Counted from the first letter of the stretch, positions 35,556 to 44,650 are shown. The stretch is 62,820 nt of DNA from Chloroflexota bacterium (GCA_003228105.1 QGNN01000004.1:1-62820); one strand, 5' to 3'. The notes: a model not told the origin generated them from the letters alone. A program made the numbers and translations.

Positions 35556-35564
35556 TGTTATAAT
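35556..35564 (+). promoter_or_regulatory. Extended -10 promoter for prfB
   Basis: TGTTATAAT is a perfect extended -10 element 55 bases before the prfB ATG. No -35 hexamer at the right distance is convincing, which is common for extended -10 promoters. The same nonamer is found in front of the 88-residue gene at 4936. Confidence 0.5.
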
Positions 35565-35618
35565 TAGCTTCTAGCGCTCACATATGCTTTTCAAGAACTG
35601 TGTGGAGAGGAACCCCCG

Positions 35619-36720
35619 ATGCAAGAATTGAAAACCGCTTTATTCGATCTGAGAGAAAAGGTTTCTGACCTACTGGTGCGTCTTTGACCTTCCTTCAAAG
35701 GAACGAAAAATAAAAGAATTGGAAGAAGAATCGATAGTTCCAAATTTTTGGGAAGATTCTACTAATGCCCAATCCAAAATGAAAACCTTGGCAACATTAA
35801 ATAATCAGGTTGCTGTGTGGAAAGGGATTCAAAAACAGATAGTGACGAATCTGGAATTGCTGGAACTGGCAAATTTAGAGAACGATTCAAGCTTTTTGGA
35901 TGAGATTCGCCTGGAAACCGGTCAAATAGAAAAAAACGTCGAAGAGGAAGAATTTACACTTACCCTCTCAGGTGAACACGATCAACGCGATGCCATATTA
36001 GCCTTGCATGCGGGGGCAGGAGGTGTTGATTCTCAAGATTGGGCTTCTATGCTAACCCGTATGTATACCAGATGGTGCGATCGGAAAGGGTTTGGTTGTG
36101 AAATTTTAGATGTTTCTCACGGAGAAGAATCTGGTATAAAAAGTGTGGTGGTACAAATAACTGGCGACTATGCATATGGTCATCTCAAAGCGGAAAAAGG
36201 AGTTCATAGACTCGTTCGGATTTCCCCATTTGATAGCGACCATGCTAGGCATACTTCATTCGTTCTCGCTGAAGTTATCCCAAAAATGGATGAAAGCGCA
36301 GGCGTCGAAATTAATACAGATGATTTGAGGGTGGATGTATTTAGAGCTGGAGGCCATGGTGGACAAAATGTTCAGAAAAACTCAACAGCTATACGAATAA
36401 CTCATGACCCCACCGGGATAGTTGTAACATGTCAAAATGAAAGATCCCAACACCAAAACAGAGAAATAGCTATGGGAATATTAGCTTCTCGCTTGGCAGA
36501 GCTAGAAAGAAAGAGAAAAGATAAAGAAATATCGGATTTGAAAGGGGATCATGTTTCTGCCGAGTGGGGTAACCAAATTCGTAGTTATGTATTGCATCCT
36601 TATCAGATGGTTAAGGATCACCGAACCAATGTGGAGACTTCTGCCACAGATGAAGTTTTAGACGGCAATTTGGACGTTTTCATAAAAGCTTATTTAGCCT
36701 TTCAAATGGGTTCTGACTAA
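35619..36720 (+). CDS. prfB: Peptide chain release factor 2 with programmed +1 frameshift
   Basis: RF2, 366 residues after frameshifting, releases peptides at UGA and UAA. The ORF track starts at 35719 only because the first 22 codons (from ATG 35619, with GGAGAGG upstream) lie in another frame and end at CTT TGA C. A +1 shift at that site reads on as L-D-L-P-S-K-E, giving the normal RF2 N-terminus. The codon-recognition tripeptide SPF is in RISPFDSDHARH and the catalytic GGQ in AGGHGGQNVQK. The frameshift is autoregulatory: low RF2 lets the ribosome pause at UGA and slip. The gene precedes an ABC transporter locus. Confidence 0.96.
35682..35688 (+). promoter_or_regulatory. RF2 programmed +1 frameshift site
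   Basis: CTTTGAC: Leu codon, in-frame UGA, then C, the same slippery heptamer used in most bacterial prfB genes. A short SD-like GGTG three bases before it is weaker than the E. coli AGGGGG spacer. Confidence 0.92.
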
Positions 36721-36854
36721 CGCTTTAACTGCTCCGAGGTTCATGTAAGGTGATAATACCTAAGTGGAATTGCCGTTGTTAATATTTAAGAAAGATTACT
36801 ATTATTAAAGAGATCTGTTTTTTTGCTTAAGACTAAATTGCTTTTGGGGTACAT

Positions 36855-38576
36855 ATGATTAACCGTTTTTCACTCGTTTTTTCAATGGTGATACTTTTGA
36901 TTGGATCAGTCGCTTGTGGTCAGACTGTAATCGGAAAGGCTGTTGGTGATTCTGGAAACTCAGAACCAACCACTGAATCCTCTAACGTGGCTGAATCGAT
37001 ACGAGAATCCACCATGGAGAAAAGTGCGTATGCGAAAACCGAAGTCAAAACTTTAGCTGATGTTTCCGAAGCACCAGTTGGTGTATTTAATCGCCTTTGG
37101 TCTGATCCTCCAACATTGGACCCTCACCTCACTTCAGATACTACTTCTGCAGGCGTTGTCGTGGAAATATTTGGTGGTTTAGTCGGATTTGATACCAACT
37201 TACGATTAATTCCCGATCTCGCTGATAGCTGGGATATTTCAATTGACGGTCTTACTTATACTTTCAAAATCCGTGATGATGCTGTGTTTCACGATGGTAC
37301 TAAAGTGACAGCACATGATTTTAAATGGTCTTTGGAGCGTGCAGTAAACCCAGACACCGCTTCCCCTACGGCCAAAACATATCTAGGCGACATAGTAGGA
37401 GTAATTGATGTGTTGGAAGGTAAAAATTCTCAAATAAGTGGTGTCAAAGCGATTGACGACAGGACATTACAAATAGAGATAGATTCTCCAAAGGCATATT
37501 TTTTAGCTAAACTCACCTACCCGACGGCATACGTTGTTGACAGGAATAATGTATCGGCAGGAGGTCTTAACTGGACCGATAGCGCTAATGGGACTGGGCC
37601 ATTTAAATTGTCCGATTACAAAATTGGAGAAAGGATCATATTGGAGCGAAATGACCTGTACCATCTCGATAAAGCCAAACTAGCAAAAATACAGATGAAT
37701 TTGGCTGGTGGGTCCTCAATGGCTATGTATGAAAATGATGAGATTGATATTACCGGAGTTGGGCTTTTTGATCTGGAGAGGATTAAGGATCCAGTTGATC
37801 CACTTAATAGGGATCTGGTTGTTGCCGACCCTGGATATTCAGTTAACTACATAGGATTTAATGTACAAGAACCTCCTTTCGATGACTCTAAATTTCGCCG
37901 TGCGTTAAACCATGCGATAGATAAGGAATTAATTGCAAAGGAAGTATATTCAGATTTGGTGGTTCCTGCGTACGGAATATTACCACCTGGCTTCCCTGGG
38001 TTCAATGAACGCCTGGAGGGTCTTCGCCACGATCCTGTTTTAGCAAAAAAACTTTTGTCCGAATCAAAATATGCTGACCCGGCTAATAGGCCTAGGATTG
38101 TAATAACTATCCCTGGTACAGGGGGTACTCCTGGATTAGATCTAGAGGTAATAATAAATATGTGGCTGGAAACTTTGGGTGTTGAAGTAGAGCTACAGCA
38201 AGTTGAATGGGCTACCTACCTCAAAGATTTAGATGAGGAAAAATTCCAAGCTTTTGGTGGTTTGGGGTGGGAGGCTGATTACCCTGACCCCCAAGATTTC
38301 TTGGACATATTATTTCATTCGAAAAGTGAAAATAACCACGGCTTATATTCTAGTCAGAAGGTCGATATTTTGCTCCAGGATGCTAGGATTGAAACAGACT
38401 TGGTGAAGCGAATAGACCTTTACCAAGAGGCAGAGGAAATTATTGTTAATGATGCTGCTTGGGTTCCTTTGTGGTTTGCAGGAGAACGGCACGTTCTAAT
38501 AAAGCCGTACGTGAAAGGGTATGAGCTGACCCCAATGACAATATCAAAGATGCGATATGTTTATATACAAGATTAA
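36855..38576 (+). CDS. ABC transporter substrate-binding lipoprotein, family 5 (oligopeptide/dipeptide type)
   Basis: A 573-residue periplasmic or surface lipoprotein of the SBP_bac_5 family. The signal peptide ends in a lipobox GSVACG (Cys at about 22), followed by a Ser/Thr/Glu-rich linker. The binding-protein body has RLWSDPPTLDPHLTSD, DLADSWDISIDGLTYTFKIRDDAVFHDG and FRRALNHAIDKELIAKEVY, all standard for Opp/Dpp/Nik-type receptors. The ligand (peptide, nickel chelate or sugar) is not predictable. Two permease genes follow on the same strand after 84 bases; no ATPase gene is found. Confidence 0.93.
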   Translation: MINRFSLVFSMVILLIGSVACGQTVIGKAVGDSGNSEPTTESSNVAESIRESTMEKSAYAKTEVKTLADVSEAPVGVFNRLWSDPPTLDPHLTSDTTSAGVVVEIFGGLVGFDTNLRLIPDLADSWDISIDGLTYTFKIRDDAVFHDGTKVTAHDFKWSLERAVNPDTASPTAKTYLGDIVGVIDVLEGKNSQISGVKAIDDRTLQIEIDSPKAYFLAKLTYPTAYVVDRNNVSAGGLNWTDSANGTGPFKLSDYKIGERIILERNDLYHLDKAKLAKIQMNLAGGSSMAMYENDEIDITGVGLFDLERIKDPVDPLNRDLVVADPGYSVNYIGFNVQEPPFDDSKFRRALNHAIDKELIAKEVYSDLVVPAYGILPPGFPGFNERLEGLRHDPVLAKKLLSESKYADPANRPRIVITIPGTGGTPGLDLEVIINMWLETLGVEVELQQVEWATYLKDLDEEKFQAFGGLGWEADYPDPQDFLDILFHSKSENNHGLYSSQKVDILLQDARIETDLVKRIDLYQEAEEIIVNDAAWVPLWFAGERHVLIKPYVKGYELTPMTISKMRYVYIQD

Positions 38577-38660
38577 GTTTGTCATCAATTGTAGGTAAAT
38601 TATTCGCTATCCTCTGATGTCATTTATGCTATAGCGAATACAGAATAAGTTTAGAGGCAT

Positions 38661-39590
38661 ATGGGGATATATATAACTAGAAGGTTGCTATGGTTGCCTA
38701 CATTATTATTGATGGTATCGGCAGTCACCTTCGTTCTCGGAACCTATGGGCCTGGTGACCCAGTAAGGGTGATGCTGGGGACTAGGTATGACGAGGCGAC
38801 TGCCGAAAGAATAAGATCTTCACTGGGGCTGGATCGACCAGTGATAGTCCAGTACGCTGACTACGTATCGGGGGCAATTAGGGGAGACTTTGGGGAGAGC
38901 CTTAGATATCGAGGTCGATCAGTAGGCTCATTACTGGCTTCAAAAATGTGGGTTTCTTTCCAAGTTAACCTCGCTGCCATGTTTGTTAGTTTGTCCATCG
39001 GGTTACCTTTGGGGTTTTGGATAGCCCATAAACAAGGTACCTGGGTAGATCCTGCTGCTGTTTCACTTACTTTGGTTCTAATGTCCGTACCAATTATGGT
39101 AAGCATTCCTATAGTTTTGTGGGGCTTATGTTTGAAACTGAGTCTGGTGCCATGTTCTGGATGGGGAGGATTTTTTGACCTGAGGATTATAGTTCCTGCT
39201 ATCACAATGGGAATTCCTGGAGTCGCCGGACTTGCTCGTTTGATGCGGACTAGTACCTTGGATGTATTTGGCCAAGATTTCATTAGAACCGCAAGGGCTA
39301 AAGGTTTAAGTGAAAGATATATTGATGTGAGACATGTTTTGAGGAATGCAATCATTCCCGTCGTAACTATACTGTCATTTTCTTTAGCTGGTATGTTGAC
39401 CACCGGGTTCATAACTGAAAGATTACTTGGGATACCAGGGGTAGGAGATTTTGCTATTCAGGCTATTTTTAACAGGGACTATCCGGTAATAATGGCATTC
39501 ACTCTTATACTTTCAACTGCTTTTGTAGTTGCTAATTTGCTAGCTGACATCGCATACTCTCTAATTGATCCACGCATAAGGCTCTCATAG
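38661..39590 (+). CDS. ABC transporter permease, DppB/OppB type
   Basis: Inner-membrane permease, 309 residues, six predicted membrane segments. The N-terminal YITRRLLWLPTLLLMVSAVTFVL and PGDPVRVMLG are typical of the DppB family; the EAA-like loop that contacts the ATPase reads DFIRTARAKGLSERYIDVRHVLRNA. The stop codon overlaps the first base of the next gene. Confidence 0.95.
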   Translation: MGIYITRRLLWLPTLLLMVSAVTFVLGTYGPGDPVRVMLGTRYDEATAERIRSSLGLDRPVIVQYADYVSGAIRGDFGESLRYRGRSVGSLLASKMWVSFQVNLAAMFVSLSIGLPLGFWIAHKQGTWVDPAAVSLTLVLMSVPIMVSIPIVLWGLCLKLSLVPCSGWGGFFDLRIIVPAITMGIPGVAGLARLMRTSTLDVFGQDFIRTARAKGLSERYIDVRHVLRNAIIPVVTILSFSLAGMLTTGFITERLLGIPGVGDFAIQAIFNRDYPVIMAFTLILSTAFVVANLLADIAYSLIDPRIRLS

Positions 39591-40528
39591 TGGATACATC
39601 CATTAGTAATAAAGGTCATTTGTCCCGAGCTTTCACGAGGCTTTGGCATAAAAAACTAGCAGTGGTATGTCTGATTGTTATCATGATCATTTATTTCTTG
39701 GGTATATTTGCGCCCTGGGTAGCACCTTATGGATATAACGAGCAGGATTACGAATCAATCAGAGAAGCTCCCACAATGCAACATATAGCTGGGACTGATC
39801 TGAAAGGTAGAGACGTTTTTTCTAGGGCCCTTTGGGGGATACAAAACACGGTGATAATAACCTTGGTAACGATCCTCACAGGAGGATTGCTGATAGGAGT
39901 ATCCCTTGGATTGATTTCTGGATATTATGGAGGTAAAGTTGACTCATTAATAATGAGAATAGGCGAGCTTTTTGCTTCTTTTCCAGACATCTTGCTAGTT
40001 ATTTTATTAGCTGCTACTTTAAGGCCAAGAATCTTAGGTTTTGTTCGTTGGATCGAAGATAACACAGTGTTAGACGGGATAGTGAAATCTGGAATAGCTG
40101 ACTATTTAGTAATCTCGTTGGCTTTAGTTTCGTTTAGCTGGGTTGGGATGGCCCGCTTAGTCCGGGGGCAAGTTTTGTCTCTAAAGAGTTCACAATATGT
40201 TGAAGCGGCTCAGGCAACGGGAGCCTCAACTTCACGGATTTTATTTATTCATCTCCTACCCAATGCCATAGGCCCCATCGTAGTTATGGTCTCAATGGGC
40301 ATGGGCACCCTGATCGGAACAGAGATTATCTTAAGTTGGCTTGGTTTGGGTATACAGCCACCGAGACCTAGTTTAGGAACGATGCTATTGGAAGCAGGTA
40401 GTATTAGTGCGTTTCGAGTCGTTCCGTGGATGTTAATCGCTCCCGGGGTTGTAGCTTGGTCATTAGTTCTGTGTTGGAATTTGTTTGGCGATGCTATGAG
40501 TGATGTGTTAAATCCCAGCACTAGGTGA
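39590..40528 (+). CDS. ABC transporter permease, DppC/OppC type
   Basis: Second permease, 312 residues, GTG start overlapping the previous stop by one base, so translation is coupled. Markers are the N-terminal LWHKKLAVVCLIVIMIIYFLGIFAPW, HIAGTDLKGRDVFSRALWG and the EAA-like loop SQYVEAAQATGASTSRILFIHLLPN. An insertion of about 25 residues (RPRILGFVRWIEDNTVLDG) lies between membrane segments and is longer than usual. No oppD/oppF is adjacent. Confidence 0.95.
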   Translation: MDTSISNKGHLSRAFTRLWHKKLAVVCLIVIMIIYFLGIFAPWVAPYGYNEQDYESIREAPTMQHIAGTDLKGRDVFSRALWGIQNTVIITLVTILTGGLLIGVSLGLISGYYGGKVDSLIMRIGELFASFPDILLVILLAATLRPRILGFVRWIEDNTVLDGIVKSGIADYLVISLALVSFSWVGMARLVRGQVLSLKSSQYVEAAQATGASTSRILFIHLLPNAIGPIVVMVSMGMGTLIGTEIILSWLGLGIQPPRPSLGTMLLEAGSISAFRVVPWMLIAPGVVAWSLVLCWNLFGDAMSDVLNPSTR

Positions 40529-40557
40529 ATATGATAAATTGTTAAATTAAGTGAGAT

Positions 40558-41430
40558 ATGAAAGTCCATTTAGTAGACGGAACATATGAATTATTTCGAT
40601 CCCATTTTGGGCAACCTGAGAGATTAGCACCTGACGGAATGCATGTTTCAGCCATCAGAGGGTTGATAATGACCTTGATATCTTTACTACATCAACCTGA
40701 AGTTACTCACGTAGCAGTTGCCTTTGACAGTTCAATTAAGTCTTTTAGAAATGAGTTGCTACCAACTTACAAGGATGGGTCGGACACCCCTTTAGAGTTG
40801 AAAATGCAATTTCCATTAGCTGAGAGGGTAGTAAATGCGCTTGGTATAGTGTCATGGCCTATGCATGATTATGAAGCCGACGATGCATTGGCCACAGCGG
40901 CATTACTCTATTCAAAGCAGGACACAGTGCAGCAGGTAATCATTTGTTCACCCGACAAGGATTTATGTCAAATGGTTTCTGGAGATCAAATCGTATGTCT
41001 AGACAGGAAAAATAATTTTGTCCTGGACGAATCCGGTGTTCTTGAAAAATTTGGTATTTTACCGATATCAATACCCGATTATTTGGGACTGGTTGGCGAC
41101 ACTGCAGATAATATTCCTGGTATTCCAAGATGGGGCGCGAAATCTAGTTCTACTCTTCTTAACCGGTATATTCACATAGAGGACATACCAAATACTTATG
41201 AACTTTGGGATGTCTCTGTAAGGGGAGCGGCAGCTCTAAGTTTGAGCCTTGAAGATAATAGGGAGAAAGCTCGCCTATACCGGGAAATCGCTACAGTTCG
41301 TACTGATTTGGAAATTACTGAAACCCTTAAAGAGTTAGAATGGCTAGGGGCTTCAAAGAATCTTTTTCCATCTTTGTGCCGTGAATTGGGTTTGGGTAAT
41401 TTATCAAACCGGCCTCAAAAATGGCAGTAG
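40558..41430 (+). CDS. 5'-3' exonuclease (FEN / PolI N-domain family)
   Basis: A stand-alone flap-endonuclease-like protein, 290 residues. The acidic metal-binding motifs are VHLVDGTYELFR, AFDSS, YEADDALA, SPDKDLCQMV and GDTADNIPGIPRWG, the last two framing the helix-hairpin-helix DNA-binding region. It would remove RNA primers or flaps during lagging-strand processing. A full DNA polymerase I is not in the window, so whether this supplements or replaces its 5' nuclease is unknown. It starts 29 bases after the permease gene. Confidence 0.92.
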   Translation: MKVHLVDGTYELFRSHFGQPERLAPDGMHVSAIRGLIMTLISLLHQPEVTHVAVAFDSSIKSFRNELLPTYKDGSDTPLELKMQFPLAERVVNALGIVSWPMHDYEADDALATAALLYSKQDTVQQVIICSPDKDLCQMVSGDQIVCLDRKNNFVLDESGVLEKFGILPISIPDYLGLVGDTADNIPGIPRWGAKSSSTLLNRYIHIEDIPNTYELWDVSVRGAAALSLSLEDNREKARLYREIATVRTDLEITETLKELEWLGASKNLFPSLCRELGLGNLSNRPQKWQ

Positions 41431-41450
41431 GATCAAGGTTAATTTACTGA

Positions 41451-42650
41451 CTAATTTTTAGACAAATATTTATTGTATAACTGGTAACCAATCAAGACTG
41501 CCGCGATTGATATATACCCGTAGGTGAATAACATGCGTTGATCAGTTTCGGTAAATGGTAGGTGTGCTAGGAACATTACTAATAAGATAACTCCTGATTT
41601 CCACCCAATAACTCGGGGCAAAACCAATATTATTCCCAGTAGAGATACAGCAGCCGTTAATAAGAATTCCACGGATTGCATATTATTCAACGGGAAGCTT
41701 AATAATTCTCCAGCAGATAGACTGAAAATCCCGACCATGCTGCCAACTAACAAAGTGAGTTGATTGACTTCAGCAGATATTAAAGTTGTTAATCCTGCGA
41801 CTGGATTTGCTCTCAGGCTAAATAGGACAGCTATTATTATTTCAGGCGATTCTGAGGCTAATGGGGCAATCCATTGTATCAAGAGGAAGTCGCTAATACC
41901 AAGATTACGGCCCGTATCGATAAGGGAATGAACGAACGGTTCTGCTGCGACGAGTATAACAAAGGCCGAATAAGCGAAGAGCCCTAACACAATCAGTCTC
42001 CTCACCACCTTAGATTGCTCTCCTATCGCTAGAGAGGGGCCCATTAATTCCGGCTCCTCTGACTCTTTGGTTGAACTTAACCAAAGATAAACCACGTACA
42101 GGGCAATCAAGGCAGCAGCAACTATCAGATGTACCTGCTGCATAAAAAATATTAAAAAAGTAACAGCAGTTGCGATGGATAGCATTAATATTTCAAGCCC
42201 CATAGTATTTGCCATGTTTAATGAGGACCTTCTCTTGATCCAGAATATTAGGATCACGGCAGACCAACCAAGCCCAATTAGTAGGCGGTTTGCGCCAGTC
42301 ACATTGGCTGCCACCCTTTCCATTTCTGGCGTTACTATGGCACTAGCAGTGTCATATGATTGGCCAGCGTCCCAAGCTAGCACAGCTTCCACAGCATACT
42401 CGGGAAGAATTGCGATCAAGGCTAGTATTGCAATGGCAAAAGATGCGGATATATCTAACTGTGCAGCCTCTGCAGCCCAAGAAATTAAGAATGCGGCTCC
42501 CACAATACCCATTCCAAAAAGGAATACGTCCAAAATTGGGTGGAAATGCAGACCCCCAAAAACCATCGTAACCGATGGAACCCCCAGGCACGCGAAACCT
42601 GCGAGTAGAATCCAGGATACTGAATGACTATTGTGATCAGTCACAATCAC
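41451..42650 (-). CDS. Sodium/calcium exchanger-family membrane antiporter (CaCA)
   Basis: A 399-residue polytopic protein with two homologous halves. The alpha-repeat motifs are ALIAILPEYAVEAVLAWDAG in the first half and WIAPLASESPEIIIAVLFSLRA in the second, where the Glu residues hold cation; they fit the CaCA family although the first repeat is diverged from the usual GTSLPE. About eleven membrane segments are expected, with a short charged loop (STKESEEPELMGPS) in between. It probably exchanges Ca2+ or another cation for Na+ or H+. Convergent with the exonuclease gene. Confidence 0.88.
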   Translation of the reverse strand: MIVTDHNSHSVSWILLAGFACLGVPSVTMVFGGLHFHPILDVFLFGMGIVGAAFLISWAAEAAQLDISASFAIAILALIAILPEYAVEAVLAWDAGQSYDTASAIVTPEMERVAANVTGANRLLIGLGWSAVILIFWIKRRSSLNMANTMGLEILMLSIATAVTFLIFFMQQVHLIVAAALIALYVVYLWLSSTKESEEPELMGPSLAIGEQSKVVRRLIVLGLFAYSAFVILVAAEPFVHSLIDTGRNLGISDFLLIQWIAPLASESPEIIIAVLFSLRANPVAGLTTLISAEVNQLTLLVGSMVGIFSLSAGELLSFPLNNMQSVEFLLTAAVSLLGIILVLPRVIGWKSGVILLVMFLAHLPFTETDQRMLFTYGYISIAAVLIGYQLYNKYLSKN

Positions 42651-43021
42651 TTTGTTGCCTCCACATTATTTTATAAATCACACCTATTGTCCAAACTATG
42701 CGCCTGCTCAATGATTTCATCGTGCAACAGGGCAAAATCTAAGCATATTATATTTCCTACTGTTGATTATTCATAGTTATTCAACTAGAATTCTACGGTT
42801 GGACGGGGAGTGACTGCGGTTAGGTTCATACCCTCTTGTTTGGAAGGTTATTTTAAAGTGATGAATTAGGCACGGAAATGACTTGACATCCCTTGGGGTG
42901 GTGCATACCATAAAACTGTTCATTCACCGTTGCTAGAGCTTGCTGCTGTTTTGCTGCTTGTTCTTCCAGCGTATAAGTTTGTACTAAAATTCGTTCCTTT
43001 ATCAGATAAGAAGGGGGTCAA
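42651..43021. other. Divergent intergenic region with promoter for collagen-like gene
   Basis: No gene is seen in these 371 bases between the antiporter (-) and the collagen-like lipoprotein (+). The right half carries a good promoter, listed separately, a leader with repeated GCTGCT/GCTTG runs at about 42940-42962, and a strong GAAGGGGGT ribosome-binding site. The left half is AT-rich and should contain the antiporter promoter, but I cannot choose a clear one. Confidence 0.6.
42883..42911 (+). promoter_or_regulatory. Sigma-70 promoter for collagen-like lipoprotein
   Basis: TTGACA, 17-base spacer, TACCAT. The -35 is perfect and the -10 has four of six consensus bases. It would give a leader of about 100 bases before the ATG at 43022. 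Confidence 0.5.
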
Positions 43022-43873
43022 ATGGGAAAGCTAATTAGCCTTCAGGCGTTGTCAACAGCCCTGGTTTTCTCAGTATTGTTATTTGTATTATCCGCATGTG
43101 CACCAGGTGCTGCCGGTCAACCTGGCCTTCCAGGTAACCCTGGTAGTGCTGGAGTGAATGGTTCTCAGGGACCGCAAGGAGAGCCTGGCCTTCCAGGTTT
43201 GCCTGGCAACCCTGGCCAAGGTGGTGCTCCTGGTCTTCAAGGACCAGCAGGCCCGGATGGTTCTGACGCTGCGGCGCCAGGAGGCAACATAACTGTTAGT
43301 AAACAGAAGATGTCAATGTCTGAGAAATTTAGTGTTGCTGGTTCAGGGTTTCAACCAAATGAACCAGTTGTGATACAGCTTAGAATCGACTCAACTTTAT
43401 CACCAATTATTGGTGATGGAAGAGGTTCTCAAGTAACTGCTAATGGTGCAGGAGCCTTTGAAATATCTTTTGACTTTATGTCTGAAGAGGGAGCTATTAT
43501 AAGCAGAGCGGGTGGCCCTTCCTCTGTGTTCGCGCAGGGTGGAAGTGGTAGCAAAGCAAGTGCCCCTATTACAATAGTGTCAGTGTCTTCTCCAGCTGGG
43601 TCCGTATCGGCTAGCTTGGCAGCGACACCTGCAGAGGCTGGCGGTACTTCCGTTGTTTACGGCGCAGGATTTTCAGCTGGTGAAATGATTAGCATCATCG
43701 GTGTTGGTGCAGCCGGCGGAGTTGATAAGATATTGGCAGGAGGAGAAGCAAATGCTTCAGGTGCCTTCCAAATTGACATTAAGGCCACGCTGGACGCTGG
43801 TCTCTATACACTTGTTGCTATAGGTTCCTCTAATTCAGAAGCCACCGCTCCGTTATTAGTAGTTGATAAATAA
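43022..43873 (+). CDS. Collagen-like repeat lipoprotein
   Basis: A 283-residue exported lipoprotein. The signal peptide ends with the lipobox VLSAC (Cys about 26). Directly after the Cys come 18 uninterrupted Gly-X-Y triplets (for example [13 protein letters not shown]), rich in Pro at X and Y, as in bacterial collagen-like stalks that form trimeric helices. Two beta-rich Ig/IPT-like units follow, the second being [16 protein letters not shown] through to TAPLLVVDK. The protein probably stands off the cell surface. Expression is from a dedicated promoter and ends at a very strong hairpin terminator. The 3' part, including the terminator, is duplicated just downstream. Confidence 0.9.
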   Translation: MGKLISLQALSTALVFSVLLFVLSACAPGAAGQPGLPGNPGSAGVNGSQGPQGEPGLPGLPGNPGQGGAPGLQGPAGPDGSDAAAPGGNITVSKQKMSMSEKFSVAGSGFQPNEPVVIQLRIDSTLSPIIGDGRGSQVTANGAGAFEISFDFMSEEGAIISRAGGPSSVFAQGGSGSKASAPITIVSVSSPAGSVSASLAATPAEAGGTSVVYGAGFSAGEMISIIGVGAAGGVDKILAGGEANASGAFQIDIKATLDAGLYTLVAIGSSNSEATAPLLVVDK

Positions 43874-44048
43874 ATAACCTCATTTCCTAACTGAATTTCA
43901 TATTTGGTTGGATAATGTAGGAGTTAGCGGATAAAAGGCTCTCAAACTTAACTGTTTGGGAGCCTTTTAAATTTCACGTATATGAAATCCTTACAATCGG
44001 GGATGAATCAATTCTCTGAATTTGAATGTTAGAAGTACTTAACGAAAA
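43657..44048 (+). repeat. Tandem repeat copy A (3' end of collagen-like gene plus terminator)
   Basis: About 392 bases covering the last beta domain, stop codon, terminator and 80 bases beyond. The following copy B lies at an offset of 397-398 bases and is about nine-tenths identical by eye. Confidence 0.9.
43933..43968 (+). terminator. Strong terminator of collagen-like gene (copy A)
   Basis: AAAAGGCTCTCAAAC pairs with GTTTGGGAGCCTTTT over 15 base pairs with one T-G, loop TTAACT, T-run at the 3' arm. Confidence 0.9.
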
Positions 44049-44053
44049 GTTGG

Positions 44054-44271
44054 TTACGGCGCAGGATGTTTAGCTAGTGAAATGGTTAGCATCATCTGTG
44101 CTGGTGCAGCCGGCGGAGTTGATAATGATATTGGCTGGAGGAGAAGCAAATGCTTCAGGTGCCTTCCAAATTGACGTTAAGGCCACTCTGGACGCTGGGT
44201 CTCTGCACTTGTTGGTAAAGGTTCCTCTAATCCAGAAGCCGCCGCCCCCGTTATTACTAGCTAATAGATAA
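44054..44271 (+). pseudogene. Decayed duplicate of the collagen-like protein's C-terminal domain
   Basis: The coding portion of copy B. An extra T in GATAATGATATT (copy A has GATAAGATATT) shifts the frame, a further extra G lies at GCTGGGTCT, and the 5' domains are missing. The 64-codon ORF-track entry at 44077 starts out of frame and enters the ancestral frame only after the insertion ([13 protein letters not shown]), so it should not be called a gene. Confidence 0.85.
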
Positions 44272-44332
44272 GCAACCTCATTGCCTAACAGAATTTTATA
44301 TTTGGTTGGATAATGTAGGAGTTAGCGGATAT

Positions 44333-44364
44333 AAGGCTTCCAAACTTGACTATTTGGGAGCCTT
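44333..44364 (+). terminator. Terminator in copy B, stem preserved
   Basis: AAGGCTTCCAAA pairs with TTTGGGAGCCTT. Relative to copy A, neighbouring stem bases have changed (CTCTC to CTTCC) yet pairing with the 3' arm is kept by shifting the T-G wobble. The hairpin persists although the gene in front has decayed. Confidence 0.8.
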
Positions 44365-44650
44365 TTAAATTTCATGTATATGAAATCCTTACAATCGGAG
44401 ATGAATCAATTCTTTGAATTTGAATGTTAGAAGTTCCTAACGAAAATAGGCTCAGTAACTATTATTATAGGCTAGACTTATGTTAACAAAGTCTTGGGTG
44501 TGATAGAGAGTATTAGATATTTCAAATTATAGGACAAGTTGAGTCTGTCTTGGACACTAACAGTCGATTTGTAGGATGCTCACGATATCATGGAACAATC
44601 GGCGGTATAGTCACTGTAAAACGTGGTTATGTTTTGTTTTCTTAAGCCTA

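Larger units (their letters stand above)
44054..44446 (+). repeat. Tandem repeat copy B
   Basis: Second copy of the unit at 43657-44048. It begins abruptly at TTACGGCGCAGGAT within the domain-coding sequence and has no start codon, signal peptide or promoter of its own. It carries scattered substitutions and at least one frameshifting base. Confidence 0.9.

Noticed and set aside
35719-36720. prfB as called by the ORF track
   Set aside because: It starts at a TTG inside the coding region; the true gene begins at 35619 and uses a +1 frameshift.
44077-44271. 64-codon ORF in copy B of the tandem repeat
   Set aside because: It begins out of the ancestral frame and joins it only after a frameshifting insertion; it lacks the signal peptide and promoter of the parent gene.
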